This document shows, in pieces, positions 1-11,450 of a stretch of DNA of 64,000 bases (positions are counted from its first letter, which is position 1; every line of letters begins with the position of its first letter). The translations under genes were made by a program, and so were the position numbers. The stretch covers positions 10,540,001 through 10,604,000 of the forward strand of contig CM060200.1 of assembly GCA_030562195.1 (NCBI GenBank), given 5' to 3'. Origin of the DNA: Nipponacmea schrenckii. Its lineage: Eukaryota > Mollusca > Gastropoda > Lottiidae. The notes under the pieces are model-generated. The model searched no databases. It worked only from the letters and a program-made list of their open reading frames with translations, and was not told the origin of the DNA.

Positions 1-1235
1 TAATTGTGAGGATTAGTTTTTGAACAGAAGATAATGCTACTTACTACTCTGAAAATACAAGTCTGAAATCATTCGAACACCGAAATATTATAGAAAAAAC
101 CTTGCCTTTAAAAACATTAATTATATGAATATATAGGGAGGTTCAATGACTAATGCAAGTTCACGCTGTGACAAATTTGCATAAGTGATTTTGTCTACAT
201 AGTGTCTCATAACATAAAGGTATGTCTTTGACTAAATATACGATGGTTTAAGTGCATGAACTATTAATGTAAGCTGGCTCAAGTGCATTATCTATAAGTT
301 ATCTTTTAGAAAGTACCACCACCAACAGCAGTGACAATATTGGTTACATAGTCATACACGATAATATCGTTACTTAGGAAATATTTATTAATCTATTGTA
401 ATGATAAATGACACATTTACGCAATAATATGTAGAACTATTTCAATGAACTCAATTTTCACGATTACTTTTAAACAAAATATCGGATATACTTTCTTCAA
501 ACGATTTCATTACCAGTCTATGTAACCAAAATATGTAACCAAATTAAGCAAAAAGAATAGAATTATGGATAATTATAGATATACAAAACAAGTTGAATGA
601 TTCGTCATTAGCATATCAGGAGTTGACATTGGCTGTATCCATCATCTGCTAACTTCCCCAAGATGCTGGTAGTAATGTCCTAGACCACTATTCCTAATGA
701 TTTCTATTGTATATGATAATAGAAAACGTGACAGAATAACCACGGTGATTCATTCATCAAAAAGGGGCAAAGTAGATGCCAAATTTAGTGATTTCCGGTC
801 GAGTGGTTTCATTGATGGTCTCAATACCTCATTTCTGACGGGTTTGAGACTCAAAGGCTTTAGAGTAGTTAACTATTTATTTCAATGAAGAATAGTGGAA
901 GTAGATTAAAAGAGTGATCAGGCGTGACAAAGTACAGACGATAGTCAATTTGAAATAAGGATCTGTTCGATTTGCCAGCAGGAAGGCTAACATTTACGAA
1001 GAGTGAAAAGCTTCAGATAATTCCTCCCCAAGACAAAATATGAACAGTTCTGAGTACTTTATTGCCAGCAATATTTAATGACTGGTGTTTGAATTATGAA
1101 CATTTGCTTCTAGCGTCTTCATTACTTCGATGTATTTAATTTGGATATAATCCGTAATATGTTGGAGCTTGAAAATATGTGAAGTACTGACTGTACTTCC
1201 AATATTGTACTACGACACCTGTTATACTTAGGAGT
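1..1235. other. Non-coding, nothing recognised
   Basis: AT-rich DNA with no long open frame that resembles a known family. A 63-codon plus-strand open frame at 697-888 has no similarity I recognise and no clear splice or polyadenylation context, so I do not call it a gene. Confidence 0.5.
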
Positions 1236-1309
1236 CGAGGTTCCTCAGGGAGTTAGACGCTTTCTCGCTAACCCGAGGGCCCAGGGTTCCACTACGGCAC
1301 AGATTTTTT
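1236..1309 (+). repeat. tRNA-like SINE head, left of a nested insertion
   Basis: The stretch contains GAGTTAGACG and, further on, CCAGGGTTCC, arranged like degenerate A and B boxes of a tRNA-derived RNA polymerase III promoter. It is followed abruptly by the inverted-repeat element at 1310-2564. SINE-tail sequence resumes on the other side at 2565, so head and tail probably belong to one SINE split by the insertion. The tRNA origin is inferred from the box-like motifs only. Confidence 0.4.
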
Positions 1310-2564
1310 ATACGCCCACATGGAAATGTCGTCGGTCCGTCCACATTTGTTTTATCCACAATAGAGGCTACAGTTTTTATCCGATCTTAATGAAACTTGG
1401 TATACATGTATACATTGATGATATCTCGGTCAAGTTCGAAAATGGAAATTATCGCATGAACGATTTTCGAGTTATTGCCCTTGACTTAGCAAAAACGCGT
1501 CAAATTTGGGTTGTATCCACAATACAGGCTACAGTTTTTATTCGATCTTAATGAAACTTGGTATACATGTATATATTGATGATATCTCGGTCAAGTTCGA
1601 AAATTGAAATTATCGAATGAACGGATTTTGAGTTATTGCCCTTGACTTAGTAAAAGCGCGTCAAATTTGGGTTGTATCCACAATAGAGGCTACAGTTTTT
1701 ATCCGATATTAATGAAACTTGGTATACATGTATATATTGATGATATCTCGGTCAAGTTCGAAAATTGAAATTATCGAATGAACGGATTTTGAGTTATTGC
1801 CCTTGACTTAGTAAAAACGCGTCAAATTTGGGTTGTATCCACAATAGAGGCTACAGTTTTTAGCCGATCTTAATGAAACTTGGTATACATGTATATATTG
1901 ATGATATCTCTGTCAAGGTCAAAAATGGAAATCATTGCATGAACGGATTTTGAGTTATTGCCTTGACTTAGTAAAAACGCATCAAATTAGGGTTGTATCC
2001 ACGATAGAGGCTACAGTTTTTATCCGATCTTAATGAAACTTGGTATACATGTATATATTGATGATATCTCGGTCAAGTTCCAAAATGGAAATTATCGAAT
2101 GAACAGATTTTGAGTTATTGCCCTTGACTTAGTAAAAACGCGTCAAATTTTGGTTATATCCACGATTTAGGCTACAGTTTTTATCAGAAATTCAAATTTG
2201 ACGATTTTTTGATGAATAGTTTATGAGTAATTGCCCCTGCCTCTATATTTGTTGTAGACAAAATAGAAGCTACAATTTTCAATGGATTTAAATGAAACTT
2301 GGTGTGAGCATTGGAATTGATAAGACAACGGTCAAGTTCGAATTTGAAGATTTTGCGATGAACAGTTTTTTAGTTTTTGGCCTTGACTTAGTAAGATTGT
2401 GTCAAAATTTTATTGTGGGTTCAATAGAAGCTACAATTTTCAATGGATTTTGATGAAACTTGGTGTTTTTGAGTTTTTGCCCTTGACTTCAATATCCATT
2501 TAGTGAATGTTTTTGAGTCATTGCTCTATTTATTTTTCAAATTCAATGCTGCCAGTGGGCGTAT
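1310..2564. mobile_element. Short terminal-inverted-repeat element carrying a tandem array
   Basis: The ends are perfect 10-bp inverted repeats: ATACGCCCAC at 1310-1319 and its complement at 2555-2564. The interior starts with a GTCGGTCCGTCC tract and then holds about eight tandem units of 161 bp. There is no coding capacity. Non-autonomous elements with tandem cores of about 160 bp are known in bivalves (pearl/CvA type, related to Helitron-like elements). Membership in that group is an inference from architecture, not from a sequence match. Confidence 0.5.
1347..2500 (+). repeat. 161-bp tandem repeat array, 6 good and 2 decayed units
   Basis: The phrase ATCCACAATAGAGGCTACAG recurs with starts near 1354, 1515, 1676, 1837, 1997 and 2158, a spacing of 160-161 bp. 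Units also share AATGAAACTTGGTATACATG and a CCTTGACTTAGTAAAA block. Two further units, at about 2250 and 2410, are shortened and diverged (GAAGCTACAATTTTCAATGG). Units 2-5 are nearly identical, so the array was probably homogenised recently, with decay toward the right end. Confidence 0.9.
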
Positions 2565-2840
2565 GTTACCTTGCCTGGCAAGCTATCTTCGGATTTTCAG
2601 CCCGGTTTCCCTTGTCAGTGATGCAGATTCGAGGGACTGACATGGAAAGCGTCTAGTCTTTCGGATGAGACAATAAACTGAGGCCCAGTATGCACGTTAA
2701 AGATCGCTCGAGTGTTGGAAATCGCAAAAAAAAAATTAACCGGATGCCACTGTCCTTGCAAAAATTTCCCTCATTGCACACTGCATGGCGTTGCCCGTTT
2801 TCATTAGCCCATAAGGTTTAGACGAGTAGGACGTAATACT
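2565..2840 (+). repeat. SINE tail, copy 1
   Basis: The tail contains TTCGGATTTTCAGCCCGG, then TCTTTCGGATGAGACAATAA with ACTGAGGCCC and CACGTTAAAGATC, then ATTTCCCTCATTGCACACTG and CATGGCGTTGCCC. The GGATGAGAC...TAAA...GAGGC block resembles a central domain shared by many mollusc SINEs (recalled, not searched). Related sequence occurs inverted at 11255-11450 and at 16420-16515. Confidence 0.5.
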
Positions 2841-3280
2841 CCATCAATTTTATCATGACAATCGATAGAGTTTTGTGCTAACAGATTGCCGTAAGAATTA
2901 CGCATTTTCTAACCGCTTATGAAAAAATATTTAGTTGGTCATTTTGAAAGTATAACATAACGGTATTATTTTCATGTTCTGGCTAAAGCAGCAGATTCTC
3001 TATTGTATTAAAACACAAGTTATTCTTTATAATCAAAATTTATCATATTAATTTTAACAATTAAATACGTAATTGGAAATTTATGTGGCCTAAATACATT
3101 AAGTGTTTGTAGTACACATGTATATTGAAGTTAATCACTTTAATTTGTAAATATTTAGATGAATACAAAGAGTAAAGAAAATTTTTTCCTTAAATATTTA
3201 CTAAATCCTTCGACAGCAAGTGAATCGAAAAAAGGTGATTTAAAATGTTAACTAAACATTTACATTGAATTTCCCTTCAG

Positions 3281-3447
3281 GAAACACCAGCATTTCCATC
3301 AATAGAGAAAATATCGATATAATTCAGTTACCCTGGAACGACCAAAAGAACATCATTCCTATCAAGAACTGGAAAATCGACCACAATTTTCTTTTGGATA
3401 TTTTCTTTCCAAACAAAATTTTATTGATAAATTTAAACAACCAGTGA
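3281..3447 (+). CDS. Possible terminal exon of an unknown gene
   Basis: A pyrimidine-rich acceptor (TTTCCCTTCAG) precedes an open frame of about 55 codons that ends in TGA at 3445-3447. An AATAAA polyadenylation signal lies at 3639-3644, about 190 bp downstream, as expected for a last exon. The product contains IIQLPWNDQKNIIPIKNW and matches no family I recognise. No upstream plus-strand exon was found. It could easily be a chance open frame next to a chance acceptor. Confidence 0.15.
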
Positions 3448-3659
3448 AATAATCTTCTTAGTCATAAAAAGGAGGTCAGTTGGAAGGAGAAAGACTGAAT
3501 GCCCTCAGATGTTTACATTTATAAATTGAAATGCATCAACTTTGGTTCTTGATTAATGTATTTTATGTAATGGAACATCAGTCGTATTTCATGAATTAAA
3601 TATGCTATGATTATTTATTTGTTTATAATGCATTAAATAATAAAGTGGAATTAGATACC

Positions 3660-5799
3660 TTAATTTCTGTTTAAAGTTTTATATTGAATAAATTACACTA
3701 AACGGCAACACGGGGTTCATCGTGGGCTATTAACGGCTTGCGATAGAAATTCAGCGACACTAGCTTTCATTTTCCAACACTCGAACAATCTGAAACGTAT
3801 AAAGTGTGCAGCTCATTGTGGTTTTTTTTTCAACCTGTCTTCTTTGTTTTATAGCCTTAGTGCAAATCTTACGATCACCTCTTATCAAACTTCCTCGTCC
3901 AGAAAACGTCTGAGTTTGTCACCCAACTGATCATTCTTCTTACCTGTCTCAACCATACATTAGTTGTCATAATTTGGTCTTTCTCGTGCTGCAAAAAAAG
4001 AAAAAGAAATGCATTTATTTATTGCGTTGTACATGAAAAGTGAAAAGCCGACAGCGGTCCGGCTCTGGAACAGGCATCAGAAGTTTGTTTTCAAATGAAA
4101 TTCAGCTTTTCACACGATTTTATCCAAACTCGTGCACAAGTTGTTGTGTCGTAGCAGTCGTGGAGTTTGAAACTATTGTCTGAAAGTTTTTCAAAAGATA
4201 TTTCCGATTCAGATAACAATAATCGGGAACCGGTTGACTAGGAAACTAGCCATTACTGTCTGAGTGGCTCAGTGTGAGCGAGATCAGTTCAAACTTCCCG
4301 CGTCAACGAGTTATTGTATTCCACGAGGATAATCCATGCCTAGTTGCGGTATTATACCGTCATGAAGGCAATCATTCTAATATCAGAGCTCGATTAAAGA
4401 TCTTCTTTTAAATTATTATCCCAAGGGATTATATTAGCTACATTGTAAAACCGTAATTACAATATCATACAAATAATATTCCTCAGGCAAAGATTTCAAG
4501 ATCTGAGATATTTTTATATACCAATCCAATAACTACGTGATTTGAAAATTTTATTAATATCTTTCGTCTCAATTAGAATTTTAAATATGTTTTCTTTACA
4601 TATAGTTTCATATAATGTTATTGCGGATGTAACATCTTGACAAACTCACTTTCATGGAGGTTCCATTATGTTAAATCTAAGGAATTGTTTTTAGTGAAAC
4701 TGTAGGAACCAAGGACGCCTGATTCAAAAAGTAAATCATGCAAATTGGTGCAACCATTTTCCTCAGTACACCTAAAGGATGCAAAAAGTCATCTTTACAT
4801 TTCAGCCTTTCAATCCCGAATCAATCTCTGTGTCAATTCAATAGCTTTGGTTCAAAATTGGCCTAGGTTAAGATGTGGCTCTAGGGAATCTCTTAATTTT
4901 AATTCTTTTATCGAATGCTACAGATGCGTTAAATAAAGAAAAAAAAAGTGATGTGTTATTTCGGACATGAACAAGTTACAGGGTTAATCCTGTCAAAAGC
5001 AGATTGCATTGTGCACTGGTTTAACGTACTACGTCTATTTTCGGATTTGAATGCCGTGATTATTTCTTAGAATATGACCCAATTTATATACGACTGCACA
5101 TTGGCGTAAATATTGGGCATAATAAAAGGAAGTAAACGAAATAATATAATGAAATAGGACTGGATTGAAGTGCCATCCAAAGGGCGAGGCAATCATTTCG
5201 ACAAATTGACTTGAGAGAACGAGAACGATTTTTCTAAAAGAAACGATGAAAGTAAATTGCTGCGACGTAATAAAGTAGGGCGTTGAGTGGACATTTTTTC
5301 CTTCTGAAGTAGGACCAAAATTCCGTGAAGACTTTACAATTACAGATATTTGGAAAGGGTAAAGTCAATTCATCTTATTGATTTTGGAATGTAAGTGATT
5401 GGATGAATAGAATGTCGTATGGTGTCTTGTCGATATGGAACGACATCTGGATGGAAATCGGCGAATCTAATTTACATGAAATCAGCACAAGATGTCAAAC
5501 CAACTTATGCCAATGTCTAAATATGTAGAAATAGGAAAAGCAAGGAATTATACTTCTTTTGATATAAAACCACCAGTATTACATTTCATTATAAGCAAAT
5601 TACATAGCAAAATGGGGTAATCCGATTCTAATGAATCATTCGCATGGTCTTGATTCGAAAGATCTTTTGTACCTTGACATGTGGAATCTGTTTGAACTTG
5701 AACTAAAATGATGTTGGGAAATAATAATTGGAATTGATCATAAATGGACTTTTAAAAAACAAACTGGATTTATCCCCCTTGTCAGACATGATTTCATTT
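3660..5799. other. Non-coding, nothing firm
   Basis: No gene is visible. Around 4257-4310 a GAGTGGCTCAGTGTG stretch followed by AGTTCAAACTTCCCG looks like a decayed tRNA A/B box pair, perhaps an old SINE head. The spacing is too short for an intact tRNA gene. The 63-codon open frame at 4745-4936 has no recognisable features. Confidence 0.4.
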
Positions 5800-6120
5800 C
5801 AGAAGCGGCCATCTGTTTTACCTTTTAGCTAGAAAAGAAACTTCCCTATAAAGTAGATCTATCTTTGTATTTAATTATACAAATAGCTATCTTTCTATTT
5901 ACTTAAAGTATTAGCAGTCCCAATAATTGAATATTATATATGAATATATATACTTCACTTCAGAACCGGCCATCTGTTTTACCTTTTAGCTAGAAAAAAA
6001 AACTTCCCTATAAAGTAGATCTATCTTTGTATTTAATTATACAAATAGCTATCTTTCTATTTACTTAAAGTATTAGCCGTCCAATAATTGAATATTATAT
6101 ATGAATATATATACTTCACT
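5800..6120 (+). repeat. Recent 161-bp tandem duplication
   Basis: The stretch 5800-5960 is repeated at 5961-6120 with only a few differences (CAGAAGCGGCC against CAGAACCGGCC, one extra A, GCAGTCCC against GCCGTCC). Both copies end in ATATATACTTCACT. Two copies only, with very high identity, point to a recent local duplication. The length equals the period of the 1347-2500 array, but the sequences are unrelated, so I treat that as coincidence. Confidence 0.9.
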
Positions 6121-9100
6121 ATGTAAATATGTTACTAACCGCTATCATTATTATATTCCAAAACGAAACTTATAATGAAACAAGATTTAGGCCTTTCAAA
6201 TATTTAAAGGATATTGATATTGACTTTTAATAGTCTGATATTATTTGCCATGTTGATAATATTTGTAATGTAAATAATACAAAATCAATATAGTAGGAAA
6301 ATGCAGACTTGATTATAATCGAACTTTGAGAAACTGGCCTAATACGTAATATCCAATGATGTGATTGTTAGATGGAAGGCAAAGGGATGCAAGAGGATAA
6401 TGTGGACATTGGAAGTGCAGGGCATATTAAAAAAAACTACGGTGCTTTTGAGACGCATCTATCTGTCCTATCGATCTAAATTCCTATTCGATAAAAAGAT
6501 ATTGATAGCGATATGATGTTCAGATACATATAATATATATTTTACCGAAATTTTCTCATTGTTTACAGCTCGCAGTTCGTTTAATTATTCTATCTTCGTA
6601 ATCAAAATATTATCTGTAAAAAGGCCGACAGTCTTATCGCAACATAGAGGAGAGCTAAATTACATTTTTAATCAAAAAGAAGAAAAAATATCATTTACAT
6701 AAGTGAGTGGGAAAAGTCTGAGACATCTATAAAGTTATTGGAAGATAACATTTATACCAAAATATACAAAATTAGATTTTTCTTAATAATGTTGAAAGCT
6801 TTAAATAAATGCCAATCTAAGTCTATCAGTCTGAATAGATATTAGGAAAATAATTCTTGTTAATTCCTGATACGGTGTTTAAATCACGATCTAACACTTG
6901 TAATCAGCTTGACCTACAGACGATCAGTTCCATTATTCGGGTTTCTTTCCGAGAATACAGTGGATATATACATTTAATTTAGAAAATATCATTTAAAGGG
7001 ACATGTACCACTTAAATTAAGAGCATAATTATGCTATAAACCAAACCAGCTAACTATTGCATCTATTTACGAATTTCGTTCACACTGAAACGCTTTAAAT
7101 TAACGCTTTCTAAAACTCTTGACCTTTGCATGAAAATCAAATTGTTCTTATTTACAGAAAGGTATTCGAGAAAATATTTTTTTCCACCATATTAATTTAC
7201 ACAGGTTTGTTCTTTGTTCGTCAATAACTAACAGGGTATGTCACCACTTTTCTTTAAATTGATTAGAAGTTGGCGATTTTCGACATCGAAGCGATTCAGT
7301 GTAATAAGTTTTCTATCCAGCTGTCATGTCTGTGAATGTTGAAATTGAATCTACTAACCCGAATCTGTCACACTATTTATTTGAGAATGATTTATTTTAT
7401 ATTGTGGATTTCATTACAAACTGATCTGTTTCACGAAAAAATCCTGTTGCCTCTTTCACTGGGACATAACGATCGCTGATATAAGAGCAATCCAGTGAGA
7501 CTTAATATTTGTTTGCTTAGGATTTACACCTCGGGTCCCAATAGTCTACCAGTGAGTTGATAAAATCTATTTTAAAAGGCTATTGTAGCTAAACCTTTTG
7601 ACGTGTTTTCACTCTGAAAAAACAAACATGCGAGCATTCAAAGTTGCTTTTCCAAATAAAAAGCGTCTCTCTTACTAAATTATTTACGAAACACTGGTAG
7701 AGATTAAGATTAATCAGAATATATGTAATACAAATACCGAATAATATTATCAGATTCGTGAAAATTTAATTAGATTTCGTACAGGTAAAAAAAAATCATA
7801 TATATGCACTGCTCGGCTAGTGCAATAGAGAACTCTATTGGGAAGCTTGTTTTTTGTCTGATTAATGAAGTAGCCCAAGATCTTTGGAAAGCAAATTAGT
7901 TTGTCCCTTAAAAATCTCAATAGAGTTTCACCAATTAATAGGTCGTGCCCCAACTCATCTATCAAACAGTACTCGGACACATATTGAGATAAAATAAAGA
8001 AGACTTTAATTGATTGAGTGATAAATGATTTGACGAGATGTATTAAATGACTGCCTTTTGAAATGATGGTGGAAAATTAGTCAACTGAGATAACTGTAGT
8101 GAGTACTCAAGATGCTAGAAGAAAGGTTCATTGTGGCCCATTTCGCTAATACTAGAAAACTGAATCTATTTACTTGATTATGTGGTAATAAAATTGGGAC
8201 TGGTAGATATTTACGATCCTTAAGCGCAATTTCAGCATTAAGATTTATGAAATCTAATATTGAAACAAAATAATTTGGATAAAGATATAATAACCGATTT
8301 AATATGCCAATATCTACATAAAAATAATTACTTAATTCAAAGTTTTTAAATAAAATCAAATAACGGGAGCTTTACGTCCTGCTTTTCTGAACCAAATGGG
8401 CTATTATAAAATTTGATATTGTGTATTCTAAATCTGTTCACATCAAGTATAAGTAAGAGATAATGATAGGTTGTTTAGTCTCTCAGACTAACTGCTTCCT
8501 GCCCTTTCAAAATAATTAAGAGTGACAAGCCTGGTATTGCTACCAATTTCCCACCAAGAGACAAACTTCAATATTGCTTGTGACATTTGATTACATCTCG
8601 GATCACCATCAAATCGAATTTAGTAGACGAGCAATCAGTAGCATTTTAACGTAATGAAAGATGAAGGATAATCTTTTCTCGCAGAGGGTAGTTAGATGCT
8701 GATTGATGACTGAATGAGACTTGTAGTCAAGCACTTTGACGTTCTTTATTTAACCATTAATACACTGCATTATTGGTCTTGTCCACTTCTTCCATTCTCT
8801 AATTATGTCCTCTTAAAAGATTCTCCAAAACTCACCAGATTTTGATGACAGGCATCAAGTAAAGGCTTGTTTGTATTACCTATTAAGACTTGCATAAATC
8901 AAAACAGTTTATCAATTTATTTGAAATAAATATCGTCTTATCCACCGTACTCGAGACATATTGACAATTTTCTGTAAAGAAACGTGTTCGTATTGTGATT
9001 TATAGCGGCTGTGTCCACGACTCTTATTGTTTATACTGTGTAATCTGTCATGGCTTTCGGTCTAAATTATTGAAGATTTCGATTTAGGTGATGTATTTGG

Positions 9101-11254
9101 TCTTCCAGTGGCACAAAGAAAATAGGATAATGCATATATTAATCGACAACTCCTGATTTCAATTTGCCGACAACATTCCAAGTAAATAAGTTCCAATAAA
9201 TATGCTTACTTTTTCGATTAATTCTGATATTCCAATGTCATGTGGTGGATAAAGTAAAAAAAATGTCTATAAAGCCATAGAATGAAGAGTGCGAGTGGTG
9301 TAACTCTGAACACGGTTCATTTTCTAGCCTAATAGACAGTTTGAGTGCTTTGTTTTACCTAAATTGTTCAATACTGACTGATGAAAATATAAATGAGTTC
9401 AGATTAAGACTACTGGGCCTTCTTGAGTGAGTGTTACAACCAATAGAGGAAACATATTTCTATAATAAATATTATACCTAATGATATATTGAATATGGAT
9501 TATGAAACACACATTTTGATTTAGGTTCCAGTGGACTTTTTTCACATTTTACTTTTGATGCTGAAAATAAGTAAAAAACCCTACGATTGTATGTATACTC
9601 CTTTGTATTCTAATGCTAATATTATGAAATACAGTTGGCTCATAAATGAAATTTCAAGTCATTTAAATCAATTGCAATGATATTTTAATTGCAGAAAAGT
9701 CCAGAAGAAAAATAAAACTTAATAATAATATTATAATAATAATAATCCGGTTTTTTATAGCGCTGGTACTCAATAAACTGCTCAGTGGCGCACAAAAAAA
9801 AATATGGAACGCTTCACGACAGTTGGAAAAAGAGACAATGTCATAGTTACTATTGAACTGAAGCAAAATTAATATGCCATGTTGTACAAATAACATATTC
9901 TATGAAATTACGAATTGAATTAATAGATTCTTGAACCATATTCATCTTATTCTGTCTTTCATTTGAAGATTAATCCCATTTTTATCTGATCATGTGAAGA
10001 AAGGAGTCGTTGATCTTCGAATTGATTTATGTTCGTATTTCCGTTTCGCGAGTAACTCTATCTTATTTCAATAGACTGCTTGGCTGATAGTTCGGCATTT
10101 TAAATCTGTCAGTTCACCAAAATCGAAAGAAGCAAGAAACGTCATGACCCGCGATATCATATGACATGGAAATTATGGCGCAGATTTTCCGAACTTCCCT
10201 GTGAAGAAAATAACTGATAGGAAAATCATTATTCCATGGTTTATTCGATTAAGCTGTCCAACACAGAGTATTTTTGAACAGGTAACTTTGCAAAGTCAAA
10301 TGGAAATCGTGCAAAGAGTATCATAAAAAACTAAATTCTTCATTTCAGTTCGAATGAACTATCAAACACAAAGACTGTTCCCTTTTCGAACAAATTACAT
10401 AACAAAGACAAAGAGTAGGATTTAAAATATATATTACAATGTAAAGACGTTATATATTGTGTTACAAATACGAATTCCTATAAACCAAATAAGAGCTCGA
10501 AAAGACAATATCGAGTCAAAAATCTGCTTGCACATGTTTAAAATCCACATGCTGGTACAAACTAGAACACAATTATAAAACTCAATTCCTCGCAACCACT
10601 CTACATTCAATCGAAAAGCATCAGAAACTGTTCAAAAGTTCATGCATGTAGCTTTGGCATGCTGTGACGTTCCATAAATCTTTATATTATAAGCAAGCAT
10701 TTAATTGCTCTTGGCTGCCCAAAACGTAGATTTCCAGATTCCAGATAATCTAATTGCAATATTTCTAATGTAGCTTGGTGAAATAAAGGACATAGTAATT
10801 TATCAAAGTAAAGTATGGGATATCCCAAAACATGCTTAATTTAATACCACTTATTTATAAATTTTTCAGTATCGGATCAACCATTTAAAATGCAATGAGT
10901 TGATTTAAGATCTGATTTTTTTTCTAGTTGTTGATCTGCTATAGCATTAATGCAGAAAACATGAATGATTATTACACTCGTATTCCTTTACATGGTTATC
11001 ACGTCTTGGTGGCTGAATAAATTGAAAACCTCTTATCCATGAAGAGACCACAAGAAGGATGTATACCACGTATTTCTAGTAGTTCATGATGTTTTAATGA
11101 TGTATTTAATGGTTATTATTCTTCTTACACAATACAGTTGTCGGAAATCTTCTTATGGAATTTTACATTGTCATTCAACTTCTAATCTGTCACACTTCAA
11201 CATTTCTAGATGATGGGCAACTTAAAAAATGAAGTGAATGGAGTTTGACGTCCC
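6121..11254. other. Non-coding, with small repeat pieces
   Basis: No gene is supported. A retroelement-associated fragment at 7880-7997 is listed separately. Around 9750-9800 TAGCGCTGGTACTCAATAAA and AGTGGCGCAC resemble a decayed SINE-like piece. The 92-codon minus-strand open frame at 8081-8359 has AT-driven Leu/Asn/Tyr/Ile composition and no recognisable motif. Confidence 0.5.
7880..7997 (-). mobile_element. Repeat fragment shared with the 31-kb LINE region
   Basis: The 49 bases 7949-7997 are identical to 30988-31036. Weaker similarity extends beyond them toward lower coordinates: GACAAACTAATTTGCTT here against GACAAACTAAAATGCTT there. The second copy sits directly upstream (minus strand) of an L1-like reverse transcriptase remnant, so this is probably part of the same LINE family. 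The minus-strand open frame 7750-7980 covering it does not clearly match a known reverse transcriptase, so the family assignment is inferred from context. Confidence 0.5.
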
Positions 11255-11450
11255 ACTCATTTGAACCTATTAGGCTACTGAAGACTGGCTACGCCATGCA
11301 GGGTGTAATGAGGGAAATGTTTTTTTTTATATTTTGGATTCCCCACAATCGAAGGAACGTTTAGTCGCTTTTTCCCTGTCAGCCCCCTCCGACCTACATC
11401 ACAGACAAGGGGAAACCGGGTGGAAAATCCGAAAGTTTATGTCTACCTTT
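11255..11450 (-). repeat. SINE tail, copy 2
   Basis: Read on the minus strand this stretch carries TTCGGATTTTCCACCCGG, GTTTCCCCTTGTC, ATTTCCCTCATTACACCCTG and CATGGCGTAGCC. These align with the SINE tail at 2565-2840 in the same order. The central GGATGAGAC block is missing and no head is visible at the far end, so the copy is truncated and diverged. Confidence 0.5.

Noticed and set aside
600..640. Minus-strand STPDM resembling the receptor loop A WTPDI motif
   Set aside because: No preceding Trp, no DY motif upstream and no acceptor or donor in the right place, so it is not an exon of receptor gene A.
4257..4310. Possible tRNA gene from A and B box-like motifs
   Set aside because: The box spacing is too short for a tRNA and no acceptor stem could be formed. 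At most it is a decayed SINE head.
10580..10640. Minus-strand LNVEWLRG resembling the 15-residue receptor exon (TNVWLQ)
   Set aside because: There is no GT donor at the right distance, and the residues before it do not fit NExxQxMxT.
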